64,000 nt of DNA. Origin: Apus apus. Its lineage: Eukaryota > Chordata > Aves > Apodiformes > Apodidae. Each line of letters opens with the position of its first letter. The stretch's first letter is position 1. Below, piece after piece: positions 36,120 to 47,800 of the stretch. Location: assembly GCF_020740795.1 (NCBI RefSeq), contig NC_067284.1:96029440-96093439 (forward strand). Direction: 5' to 3'. The notes under the pieces were generated by a model, which was not told where the DNA came from, searched no databases, and was given only the letters and a program-made list of their open reading frames with translations. The translations under genes and the position numbers were made by a program.

Positions 36120-38130
36120 CTGAAACTTTAAGAGGGATGTAAACAGTACATCAGTTTTATGCAAGCCCATGCTGACTGAAGTTTAACTATTTACTTGCTA
36201 CTTTGAGAACTCATTCTTTGCACTTCAGGCCACTTACTTTTTTTCATGATTACTCAAAAAGTCAGAAACATCACTTCCAACTTAAATATAAAACCACCAA
36301 AATTCACCACTTCTGGTGCATTCAGCAGCTGAAGCAGTACACTACAAAATATTTTAAAATGTTTCACGTTTTAACAGTTACACATGTCAGGACACATTCA
36401 CTAGTAGACTAGAACAGTCTAGGAAACATGCATATTTGCCAAAAGGTAAAGACTTTTTGTGCTCTCAGCCTGTCCCAGCACTAAGTAGCTACTGCATCAT
36501 CCAAGAACAGATCAATTCTGAAACTAGATCACTAGTTACTTAGTTATTCCTAGGAATTTTACCTTTTGCATTAAATAAAACTGTTATCACATCCATTGTG
36601 CTGTTAGACTAATAAAAGCTTTGAAATTTTGGGAAAACAGTAGTACGCTGAAAGCATTTTTAGAACATAATTTTTGCAGTTTTAAGTTCCAGGCGAAAAA
36701 AAGAAAGGCAGAAAGAGGATTAAAGAAAAGGGGTGCAAAGGACTGGGAGAAAAAAGAAAGAACGAAGGAAATAAAAATGGAAGGAAAACATTACTTCATA
36801 GGGAGTTAACCAGGAAACTTGGAAAAGGAGATAGTCAAAAAGGAACAGGCATTCATCTCCTGTTCTGTTTCAGTGAGATGCTCAATTTCTCAAGGTCACC
36901 TGAGAACTCAGCCTGAACTTTGCTGAATCTATAAAGGCTGCTGGTCAGCACCCCTTGCTTCCCTGTATTTTTATATACTCTGATACCATTAATTATTATG
37001 CCTCTGGTACATTTTGTAAACATTTTACTTGTGAATCTAATACACAAAACACTGCATTATCGCAGCTCACTTTTGCTTATCTAGGATGTTACCAGTCCTG
37101 TTGGGAGGTAACGCCCACTCTGATTTACACACAGAATACAACTCATAGTTAGGAGTTTAGGTAATTCAAAATTCCTCCCACCACCACATGTAAATGACTG
37201 CAAGTACCAACAGGAGCTGCATTCTTGTAGCTGCCATCTTACCCCCAAAGATTCTTATGCACCTCTTACGAGATTCAGCAAAACATCTTGTTAGGAAGCT
37301 GACTTGCCATGTGGTTTTCTGCCTTGAGAGACTGCACAGTGAACAGACACTTTTACCTAAAAAAACCCAAACAAACATAAGGACAGGTCTAAGAGAAACT
37401 AGGTAAACTAGGTGATAGTAAAGAGAGGCAGTGGAAATTAAGATGTCACTGTTTCTATTCCTTCATCCATTACTGATGTGTGTGATTACAAAGAAGGCAG
37501 TTAATCAGCTTTACTTTTTCCAATTACTAAAGTAGTACTAACTACTGATAATAAATGTATGTAGTGATGACATGTCTGAGGTTCTAACATAGTATGTATG
37601 AACTATTCTTCACAGTATATGACTCTCTTAGGCCTCATTTTCCAGTGCCTTGTATCTTGTGCCAGATGTTTATACCAGCGTCTCATGACTGCCACAGCAC
37701 ATAAAATAATACTAAGTTCCTGTGGGGTTTATGACTTATGATCACTATCAGCCAAGTGGGAGTCATAGAGCAATATAAAACCAGGCTACAGATTGCTTAA
37801 ATAGGACAGCTAATTTATTGCCCTGCCCCTGGTCAGGGCAGTAAAACCTCCCTGGACAAGCTGTTAAGATGTTTGCCATCCTTACCGCTGGAAAGTTTTT
37901 GCTGACAGATAACTTCAGTCTTTCTTGTTGCAAATAAAGCACTATTTATCTTGACACCCACAGATGGCCTGGAGGTCCAAGTTATTTCCTTTCTCTTTGG
38001 CTGAGCCTTCTGAGGCTTTGCCTGCTGCTACTAAGCTTCCCTCCGTTTTCTCTTCCCTAGCCTGAAGACCTCTAGCTCTTTACAACTTCATCTCCAGCTT
38101 TCCTCCTTTCTGATGGCTTTCTGCTGGCTT
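36120..38130. other. Spacer between the unassigned exon and the GINM1 CpG island
   Basis: About 2 kb holding no recognised gene. On the minus strand, 37355-37248 is flanked by an acceptor-like GTTTTTTTAG and a donor GGGG|GTAAGA and could be a non-coding exon of a transcript leading to 36119. A purine-rich plus-strand tract lies at 36692-36790. No transposon was recognised. Confidence 0.45.
36692..36790 (+). repeat. Purine-rich tract
   Basis: About 100 bases are nearly all A and G on the plus strand. The Lys/Arg/Glu-rich frame read from it is a composition effect. Confidence 0.6.
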
Positions 38131-38787
38131 TCTGCTCTCCCCGGGAGCGCGCTGCCTGCTCTTGCTTTCGAGAAGCCGCTCCTGATGTGCGGTGCTCGCA
38201 GCGGGGCCAGGCTGCTCCGCCCGTGCAGCCGGCCCGGGGCGGGTGTCTCCGGGCTGGACACGCTGCGCCGGCCCTTCCGCAGCGCGGTCATTACTGATAC
38301 CAGCTACGTGGGTAACGCAAAGTGCCTGCAAAGGCTGGTGCCATCTGCTAAGGGTAATGAGCGCTTGCAGGAGCAGGGAAGTGTCCACGCGTTGCTCTGC
38401 AAGGGCTAATCTGGATCTTCCCGCGGCGGCGGAGCCGGGGCCGGGCCGGGCAGCCGGGCCGGGCAGCCGGGCAGTCCCGCCGCCCCCGGCAGCGGCGACA
38501 CGAAGGCACAAATTCAGTTGGTTCGCTAAACTTCTGCCCCTCTTCCAACAAAAGGCCATTCCCGCGCTGACACGCGCCCGCAGCTGGGAGCGGGCAGCGC
38601 GGCCCGGCTCTCCCCGCTCAGGAGGCGGGAGCGGCAACCGCGGGCGGAGACGAGCGAGGGCCGGGCCGGCCTGGGCCGGGCTGGGCTGGCCGGGCCCGGC
38701 CCCTCCCGCCGCCCGGCCCTCTGCCCGGCGGCCCCGCCCCTGCCGCTTGCTGATGTTTCACTTTGTTTTTAATTCCCGGGTCGCAAG

Positions 38788-38895
38788 ATGGAGGCGGCGC
38801 TGGGACGGCGAGAGCTGCTGCTGCTGCTGCCGCCGCTGCTGCTGCTGGTGGCCGCGCCGCTGGGCCCGGCCGCGCCGCTGCAGCTGGACCTGCAG
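38788..38895 (+). CDS. GINM1: GINM1 coding exon 1 (signal peptide)
   Basis: It has 36 codons, beginning [20 protein letters not shown] and ending LQLDLQ, with donor CTGCAG|GTACCG. The leucine run is written with CTG and is prone to slippage. Confidence 0.92.
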
Positions 38896-41800
38896 GTACC
38901 GAGCGGGCCGGGCCGGGCCGTGCCAGCCCCTCCGCCTCCGAGGGGAGCCGGACCCTGCCGGGGCGTTGCGCGGCTGCGCCGGCGCCTCCTGCCCGGGGTT
39001 GCCGCGACCGCAGCCGGGCAGGGCCGGCCCGGCGTTCGGGGCAGCGGGCGGAGGCGGCGGTGCCGAAGGGCGGGGTGCCGGGGTTCTGCCGGGGGTTCTG
39101 CCGGGGGTTCTGCCGGGGGTTCTGCCGGCGGTGCCGAAGGGCGGGTGCCGGGGGTTCTGCCGGCGGTGACACTTGGCAGCCTGGGGTGTATTGCCCCTAC
39201 TTACACTGCCTGTCCTGCCGCTCGAGGACATTTTGGTCTGAAATGTAGGAAAAATGGTACAAAAGGACGTAGTTACGCATCGGCCACGACCTCGGTCACC
39301 GTGCGTGCGGTGTTTTCCCTCTGCCTTCAATGATTGGTTTGCATAGGATTTGATATGCTGAGGTATGTGACAGGTTGTGGGGGGAGAAAGTTACTTTTAG
39401 GCAATACAGATGCATTTATATTGTATTTTTTATGCTCGCCTACCCACATCTCGATGGTTCGGTGCTACGGAAGCGTGCCGTGTGTTGGGTCCACACTTGC
39501 TCCTAGTGATTCTCTGTACTCTTGAACCAAGAGAAGTGTTTTGATGCATTGGTGTGTTATGGGGCATTGTGCTGTCTGTTTTTTCCATTCCAGTGCCTAT
39601 GCTGTATCTTGGCAAGGTTAGTTATAAATTCAATTTGGTAGCTTCTTAAAGAGTGGAAGGAATTTTTTGTCTACTGCCTGTGAGATCTTACCAGTGGGGA
39701 TAAAAAGATGTGCTGTGGAACCAGTGAGCTTTGACCTCTAGAACTATAGAATAAAGAACTGGGTCCTTTTGTCTGCACTGGAATCATGACTAAATACGTC
39801 CTCTAATTGTTATAATCATGAACTCCAAAGTGTGATATCACAAAGAGGGAAAGGCTGTGTTGGGTTTGTAGTCATTTGGCTAGCCAATGTGAAGTCACTG
39901 TTGTATGATTAAATTTATTATGGCTTTCTTTTCATCCAGAGGGTAGGGGTTTTGTTGTTTTTTGGTTGGGTTTTTTTTGGGGTGGTTGTGGGTTGTTTTT
40001 TTTTTATCTAAGTAAAGCCTCTCCAAGAAAGCCTGACAGAGGCCCTGCACTGGCACATCCTGTACTGCAAAGCAGCATTCCTGGGCTCACTTCCTGGTTT
40101 CTGCTTCTTTATATGAACATTTGAAGATAAATCTGCTTAGCTCTGATTTCGAAATAGGGATCTAGCTCCTCAGACACCTATAAAAGTGCATGAGTGCTTG
40201 AAGTCAGGTGCACTAAAGAAAACAGAGAGAGCTCAGTCCTCAGGAGCTTTACTTATCCCTCTGAGAAAGGAGTGCTAGCTTGAACTTGCCAAAAGACACA
40301 GGAAGTAACAATGGAATATAGACCTATGCTCTTGCCTACCTTCTACGTGGAAGCTATTACACTTTCACACTGAAACTTCAGCGTAATAGCATTAACGTTG
40401 TCACAGCTGGCAATTGGACAAGATGTGGAGGCACATCTGTGCATGCTATCTTTGGATCTGAAAGCGTGAGGGAGCAGGGCACAGGGGCGCTGTAGCAGTC
40501 CCGTGGAAGCCAGCTTGGGGTCAGAAATAGAACAGGTATGTTTCAGAGTGCTGCTAGGGCTTCACTTAGTATCTGGGGTGTAATGCCTTAGGAGCATAGC
40601 TCTGTGTTTTATGGGGTTGAGCGTGTCCATTTGTGCCATACTGCTTTGGTGGTCTGTCAGCTCAGCTTTTTATAGAAATGTCTGCACTTTTTAAGCTTTA
40701 TACTGGTGTGATGGCATAAATAAATGCAGGAAAGCTGTTTTAAGAGTCAAAAAGGGAACATACACATTTTTACTTTAGTAGTTTTTCTCTTTAAATGTCA
40801 AATTTGAAAAAATAAAAGCTTGTGTTTCCTCCTGCACTACTTTTTTGTACATAAAGGATCATTTTTTTAATGTAAAAGGAACAATGCATCTTGAGAAAGT
40901 TTTGAGTAGAAGAATTGCTATGTTTTGAGCATGAGCTGGTTTGTGGTGGGCTGATAGGAACAGAAGTACCTAGGCTGCAGGAATAGGCAAAGTAGGAATG
41001 CCATGCTGTCAGGTGTGCTTCAGAAGACACAAGCTTAATGACAGTGGGTGATGGATCCTCAGAATGGCTTGGGACTGCAGACTGGCTGGGAGCAGGCAGC
41101 ATCAACATGTTCAGCTTTTCTTTGGCTACAGTTCTGTGAGCCCACTGTTAGCTTCACTTTTTGTAATCCTTGTGTTAAAGTTTACCTCCAAGTTGATGGC
41201 CATGATGTTACAGACACCGTAACAGAAGGACTGAGGAGAAACCTTGAAACATTGGAATAATGTTTTGTAAGGCCGAAATGCTTTTGTTCAGCTTTGGAAT
41301 GCGTATGCCTCTGTTGTTGTGCAATACTTGTCATTTCTTAAATAAGCTGTTTTGAAATCTGGGCACTTTTTTTTTTTTTTAAACATTAGCATGTGTTTTG
41401 ATTTTTCTTTCTCCTCTTGAAATTTGGATGAGCAAAGCTGGATTACAGATTGATTGACATTAGACACAGTTGAAAAAGCCAGGGAATGATGCAATAAGAC
41501 AACTGACTGTTGCATTAAAGTAATGTGTTTTTCTCTTGCAAGGTCAAGAATTAGGTTTTGTGTTTTAGAGTGTTTTTTTTTAATGTGCTGATAGGAACTG
41601 GCTAAAAGCACAGTGGGCTGAGTGCTAATGCTATGTTGTTTGCTTACTCTGCCTCTTGATAGTTCAGGTTTAGCAATGTTCTTTCTGAATGGCGTACTTG
41701 CCTACCAGAGTATTTTTATTTTTTTTAAGTTTAGTTGCCTGAAAAAAGATTTTCAGATTATTTGCCAGCTGCAGGAAACCTGTGTGTGCATGGGTTATTT

Positions 41801-44800
41801 CACAACAGAAGAAAGTAATCTTCAGTGCACCAACCACTTGAGTATGTGCGCAATGGGTGTAATGTATTTTAATCAAAGAAGAAATTTGTCCATAGTGACA
41901 TGCTGAAATATTTCTTGCAATGTTTTATGTCAGTTTCTCTATTAACAGCCTGGTGCATGTTTTGAACTTTATGGTTAAAAGAACTGACATCATCTTTCCA
42001 TGTATATTTGATTAAATTAAAGCAGCATGATGCAACCATGTCCCAGTGATGTGAGACTAAGTGTTCATCTTTAAAACTTCTGATAAAAAATTCATAGTAT
42101 GCCTTGATTTAATAGGGAGAAAGCAAAGGCGATTAATTCTAGCAACATATGTAGGGCAAAGGGAAGGATAGGCAACGTTATACTAAGAAACACTGCAAAA
42201 CAAGGAAGGAATAGAAATTTGTTTTTCAGAAAAGTAAAGCAAAAGCATCATGTTATATTTTTATGTAAAACAAAATAGTTCATCTTTAGTTACTTAAGCA
42301 AATACTGGATTTCATTATCTTGCCTCCGATATTATAATGAAGTTTAATAATGCCAAACACTATTGGAGAAGATTTTATACTAAAATTTTGTAAAGTATGA
42401 GGTGCTAATTACAATCCTGCAAACTTGTCAGGTCAAACTTGTACTATAATTATTTCTTAACTCAGCTATGTGTGATTGCAGTTAAGACTCATCCTACAAC
42501 ATAGTCCTGTTTTGAGTCTGATGAAAGAACTGTGAGAAACACAGATCAGAGCCCTGGGTTGCAAATAAACAGTTACACTATTTGGAGCCAGTTGCCCATG
42601 TGAGTGCCAGGACATTTGAGTTTGGGTTGTAGTTTTGTTTGTCTATTCTTTTTTTTCCCCCCATAATCTCCTTTCAAATTTAGAAACAAGTTATTAGTTT
42701 TGTGTATTTCTTATCTGTTTGGCCACCTTCTTTGGACTTTTGATTTTCCTGTCACAGACAGGATATCCCAATGGTGCCTTTGTAATCACTGCAAGGGGAT
42801 TGTCTGTCTTCCAAGCCTCTGTACAGCTGGCCATCTTGCAAGGCACTCTGCCATCTGTTCCTAGTGCTGCCCGCTCTGCTTCCCACAGGCTGCCTGGAGC
42901 AGAAAGAGCCTTGTTCAGCGAGACTCAACAGGGAACAGCTGTGCTTTAAGTGGACTGGCTGCTAGCACCTGAATCTAGATGGGGTTTATGTGACTAATGC
43001 AGTTGTGTAGGACTTCAAGTGTACAAGTTATCCTGTACAAGTACAGTTATCCTGTACTGGGAAAAACTGTACAGTACACCCCATCAGGTCCTCACTGCCT
43101 GTGGAAGAAGTTTTGCCGTGATTCTGTAATCAGATCTGTTTGAAGTTGCTGTGTGATTAGAGCCAACAGCTGTGGCGTTCTTCATAAAAGGCTAATATAA
43201 GGGGAAATGTTCCTGTAGATTTGTGTGGCTTTGGTATGGGAAGTCTTTGAGAATTAATGAATATTCCCTTATAACTTAGGCTAAACGCTTTATTTTCTTT
43301 GCTGCCATCATTTCCCCATCTTGCTCTTTTGCTGCTGCTGTGATTGTACTGCACCAGTTAACACTCCTGGATTCTGTAGCAGCACATGGTGAAAGAGAAG
43401 GGATTAGAGAATGATTACTACCTGATTATCTCTATTGATCCAAGGTCACAAAAAGTCACTAATTGACTGTAATGTATGTTGCCACACTGTTACAGCTGTT
43501 GTCTAGCTGTCCTAGAACAGAGTGACATACATTTGTGGTAGAATGCTGTCCTCTTTACATATACTGTGGCCATTACCACTGTAAATATCACTGCTAAAAC
43601 AGTGATGAGAAATCATAGGAAAAAACTCAGGAGAGACACATACCTCCTATAACAGCATTAAGAGTGATGGAGCATTTTTAGTGTAAGTTGGAGAGTTTTG
43701 TGTGAAAGCATTCACCAGCACAGGAAGGGATAAGGTGCTGTGAATGCTGGAATGGGTGTCACTGCTAAGTTGACAGCACAACCTGCTTCCTAGGGACCCA
43801 AATTGCTCCCCTCCTCCCCCCCCAAGTATTAAGTTTTATGATGGTAATATAACACAGTACTTTATCTGTTGAAATTAAAGGATGTTTCATAGGTGTGTGA
43901 GTCTTCACCCCTAGGATTGGAAAGATGGATATTTGAGTTATCATTGGAGGACTTTCTAGCAAGTATGGCTTGTCAGGCCAGGCACTTCATCATGAAAGCA
44001 TGCTACAAGAGCTATTGGCCTGCTCAGTCTGTTTTCCTCTCAGTTCAGCAAGCATTAACAGTGTATGACTCTTGAGCACATATTCATGAGCAGGTATCAA
44101 GGGGTACCAATTGGGATTGTGTTAACAGGGAAAATGCTGTGCATCACCCATTCCCTGCTGTGGGTCAAACTGGGTCTACTGGGATGGCACTCTGCTCTCC
44201 TGAGAGTTGCTTGCAGTATCCCTTCCTCTTTCCCTGTGCTGTTTAGCACGTAGCTTGCAGTTCTTGTCCTCGTGTAGATTTTGGTATGGGGTGTCAGGAA
44301 GACTGGCCACAGCAAGACCTGTTGAATTTTGAGTGCAGCACTGTAGAGAAGATCAGTGGGAAGCCATGGGATGACAGCAGTGAGGAACTCACCTCTGAGG
44401 AAGGATTATGTGAGCTGGGAGCATTAGCCAAATCAAAAAGACTGAGTTGGAGGACTGGTTTTTACCATGGGAAGACATTGTGAAGAGAAAGAAATGACCT
44501 GTTCATAAGTTGCAGTGAGGAAGCTTCAGGTTAGACCTTAGGAAAACATTTCATGTTAAAAGTAGCTGAGTATTAGAGCAAATAGCTGAAGAGAGTGTGA
44601 AAATTTTGGACATCACTGGAGACCTTTAAGAAGTATGTCAGGAAAAGCTGGTCTTCCTCTGGTCCTTGAGATGTTTTTGTGTCAGTTCAGGAACATTTGG
44701 AGCAAGAACAATTGAAAATTGGTTATTTTTTTACCATCAAAACTTTTAGATCTATTTGAAATATTTCTTAGCAAGGGCAACATCAAGTCTTGTGACACTG

Positions 44801-47800
44801 CTTAGTGAAGAGGCAAAATGAGAACACAGAGCAACTCAGGAGAACAGATGTACAAAATATGGGAAGTGAACAGTAGAATTTGTTTGATCTGGATGTGAAC
44901 AGACTGGTCACAGAAATGGCAATAATAGTTCTCAATTGCTTATGAACACAAAATTGCAAGGGTCATGGTGTAGCCACTGTAGTGGAGTATTAATCACTGC
45001 TTTAAGTTATTGAGTAGGTTTATGAACCTGTGCTGTTCAGGAGATGCACCACCGTCTCCTGAGATGATGGAGAGGATGGGCCTCTCCCAAGGAGATGGTG
45101 CAAGGACAGGCAGACTGCGCAGCAGAGCCAATTTAACAGCCTGAGGCCATCAGAACAAGTAGCCCAGCTCCATCCTCCCAGTTGCATTCTTGAATCTCTT
45201 GTGCTTGTCTGGCTCTTCCTTGCTTGTTCAACTGACGGGAAAGTAGTCTGGCAAAAAGAGGGAAAGTTTTCCTGCCAATTTAATGAGCTAAATTGGCTCA
45301 CTGACTTAGCATAAATGAGAGGGAAGGATGATGTGCAGGAGAGATATACATGCTCTTTTAGTGGCAGAGGCAGCAAGCTGTTAAGCTGCCTTATTTGTCT
45401 GCAAGCTATGATCTATTTTTTGTAACTCTGACAGCATGGAAGTGATCCACTGAAATATTTTAATTTCTTAAACATATAGTATGCTCTTAAAATGCAAGTT
45501 TCAAGTATGAACCACAATTAATGACAGTGCTTGTGGATACTATGTCAACAGAATTGACAGCTGTTTTGAATAAAATTAATAATTGTGTATATACCTGTCA
45601 CTGTATATTTAATGCTCAGTCGTTGAGGGTAGCTGTGTTGACCCATGCCTTTCATTTTCCAGTAAAGCATTTGATTAAATGTAGGGGGGACCTTGCTCTT
45701 TTTTTTTTTTTTTTTTTTTTTAACTGACACAAACTCTCAGTCATTTCCTTTTTCTTGTAATCTCAGTGAGTCACTTTGTAGAAGAAAAGATTGCAAAATA
45801 GCTTCCATGTAAATTAACTAGAATTTCAATTAAGGCTTAAAAACTGAAGGACTATTAAGGCTGCCTGGAAAATCTATCTTTTGTGCCCTCTGAATTCCCA
45901 AAAAACAGAAAAGGAAGTAATGACACAAGGTTTTGGTAATCTGTTAACAGTGTGAGGGTGTAAAAGACGTAGAGCCCTGGATGCTAGAGCTAAAAAAGCT
46001 AAAAGAGAAAAAAATAAGTGATTTGAAGAAATGATAGGATGACATAATAGATTAATAATATAATCATAGGATGTAATCTTGTTTATATTTTCAGTTGTAG
46101 ATTTCCAGTTCTCTAAGTAATAGGTAATATCTAAGATTTAAGGTTTGCAGAAAAATTAGTATAAACACGTTTCCTAGATGGGACATCAAGAAAGACATTT
46201 CTTTTTGGTCTCAGTGGCCAGAGTTTTCCTTCTGATTTGACAAATGTGTCTGAAACATCAGTAAGTCATTTCTAATCAAAAGGTTATCTGAGCTAGATTT
46301 TAAACCATGCTTCTCATGATGCCAAATTTCTGCTGAATCATATTTGGATGTTTTTCAGTTTTTGGCAGTCCTGGCTACCTGCATATACTGATTAACATCT
46401 GTTGTTTTAAGGATTTTTTTTTTACATTATAGTTGCACTTCAGAAGCCCTCTGTTCATTAATTGGGTCTATAATATGCTAGGTACTGTATATTTCAATTA
46501 TTTCCTGCCTGAAAATTAGTGTTTTATAAAAATCCCAAATTAAAAGCTTTTTTATGTATTTAGGTTTTTAATTTATTGCAAGTTCAACTCTGAGACATGA
46601 CTTACTTTTAGTTGCTAGTTGTGAAACCATGACTCAAACACAGAGCTAAAGAAGATGCTGAAGGTATGGAGAAGTTTTCCAGAGGAAATTGTTTAAGGCT
46701 TCCAAAAGGCAAATGGGGAGCTTGACTTTTTTTTTTTTTTCTTTTAAGAGGTGACTCAGAAAAGCAGTGTAGCAATCATTACTTTTGGTTATGTCCAACA
46801 GAGGTTTGGCTTTTGTATTTAGGTTTTGTAAGGGGCAGGTGTGGGAGACTTGAGGTCCTATCTGCAAAAGAGCCCCTGAAATTACGAGGATGAAATGAGA
46901 GGACAGAATGAGCGAGTCAATAAATTACAGCAATTAAGATTTGAAAGAAGACAGCAAATCCCCATTAGACGTGAGTCTGGAGATGTCCCATGTGGCATAA
47001 TTTGGAAATGATAACCAAAGAAAAGAAACAGGATTACTGCTCACACTGACAAAACGGAATGTTCTTTAGTAGAGGTTAACATGTATTAAATTTTACTTCA
47101 CCTTGAAGACTAACTGGAGCACTTAACATTTACAGAGAATCTCATTTTTACTTTGTATTACCTATTATTTTTCAGCTAATATAAGAGACTTCTTTTCCAT
47201 TATATCCATGTGAAACAAGTCCTCCTGTGAATTTAGCTTTATTATCTTTATTTTAAAAACCTTTTATACATAAGGGCATGGCAGCTATCATTCTTTTTCA
47301 TCAATCCTCTTTATTAAAAAGGAAGGGGGGAAAGCCCCAACTCTTACATGAAACAAGCATATTCCTCTTTCTGTCTGCTGGATAGAAAGCCTGGGGATTG
47401 CATGTTGTCATTCTGTTCAGGCAGTATGAGAGCTGCCTGCGGCCTGCAGTAGCTTATATATTCCCTCAGAAACTTAAATTTCTTCTCACTGTTGTTTTTC
47501 AGGAAACCATCAGAGTGAATGTTCTGATGTTGAAAACCAATGGAGAATTTCACAAAGGACAGGTTTGCCCAGTTTTTCTATTTATTCAATGAATTAATTT
47601 GCTGTGGAACAAAGTCTGCCTGTGGATGCAAATATATTGTTTTGTCTGACGTCAGTCAGTATGAAGTCTGTTCCTCTGAGAACAGAGTTGTGGCACAGGG
47701 CCAGGAACCACACATTCATGCTGCCTTTCTTTCTTTCAGGTTGTTTTTAATATCACCTATATTAATGGACAGGTATATTTAAATGATTTTCCTATGAAAA

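Larger units (their letters stand above)
38130..39180. promoter_or_regulatory. GINM1: GINM1 CpG-island promoter
   Basis: A GC-rich, CpG-dense block spans the GINM1 start codon at 38788, with repeated GGGCCGGGC and CCGCCCC elements and no TATA box. Such islands often fire in both directions; a divergent minus-strand transcript would run toward the unassigned exon at 36119. Long open frames on both strands reflect composition. Confidence 0.8.
38896..47502 (+). other. GINM1: GINM1 intron 1
   Basis: The 8.6 kb intron begins in the CpG island and contains a GC minisatellite (39056-39170), a decayed CR1 (about 44440-44690) and a T23 tract (45699-45721). A plus-strand frame at 41048-41260 lacks splice context and is not accepted as an exon. 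Confidence 0.8.

Noticed and set aside
36853-37047. Minus-strand frame with a coiled-coil-like end (VQAEFSGDLEKLSISLKQNR)
   Set aside because: Considered as an upstream exon of the tail-anchored protein. Its only donor-like site (CTCAG|GTGACC) gives a phase that hits a stop when joined to 36119.
38080-39333. Long open frames on both strands around the GINM1 start (up to 325 codons)
   Set aside because: Composition effect of the CpG island; Pro/Arg/Ala/Gly-rich, with no splice or domain support beyond GINM1 exon 1.
41048-41260. Frame with [20 protein letters not shown] in GINM1 intron 1
   Set aside because: GINM1 exons 1 and 2 join in phase without it, and I see no fitting acceptor and donor pair. 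Possibly an old repeat.
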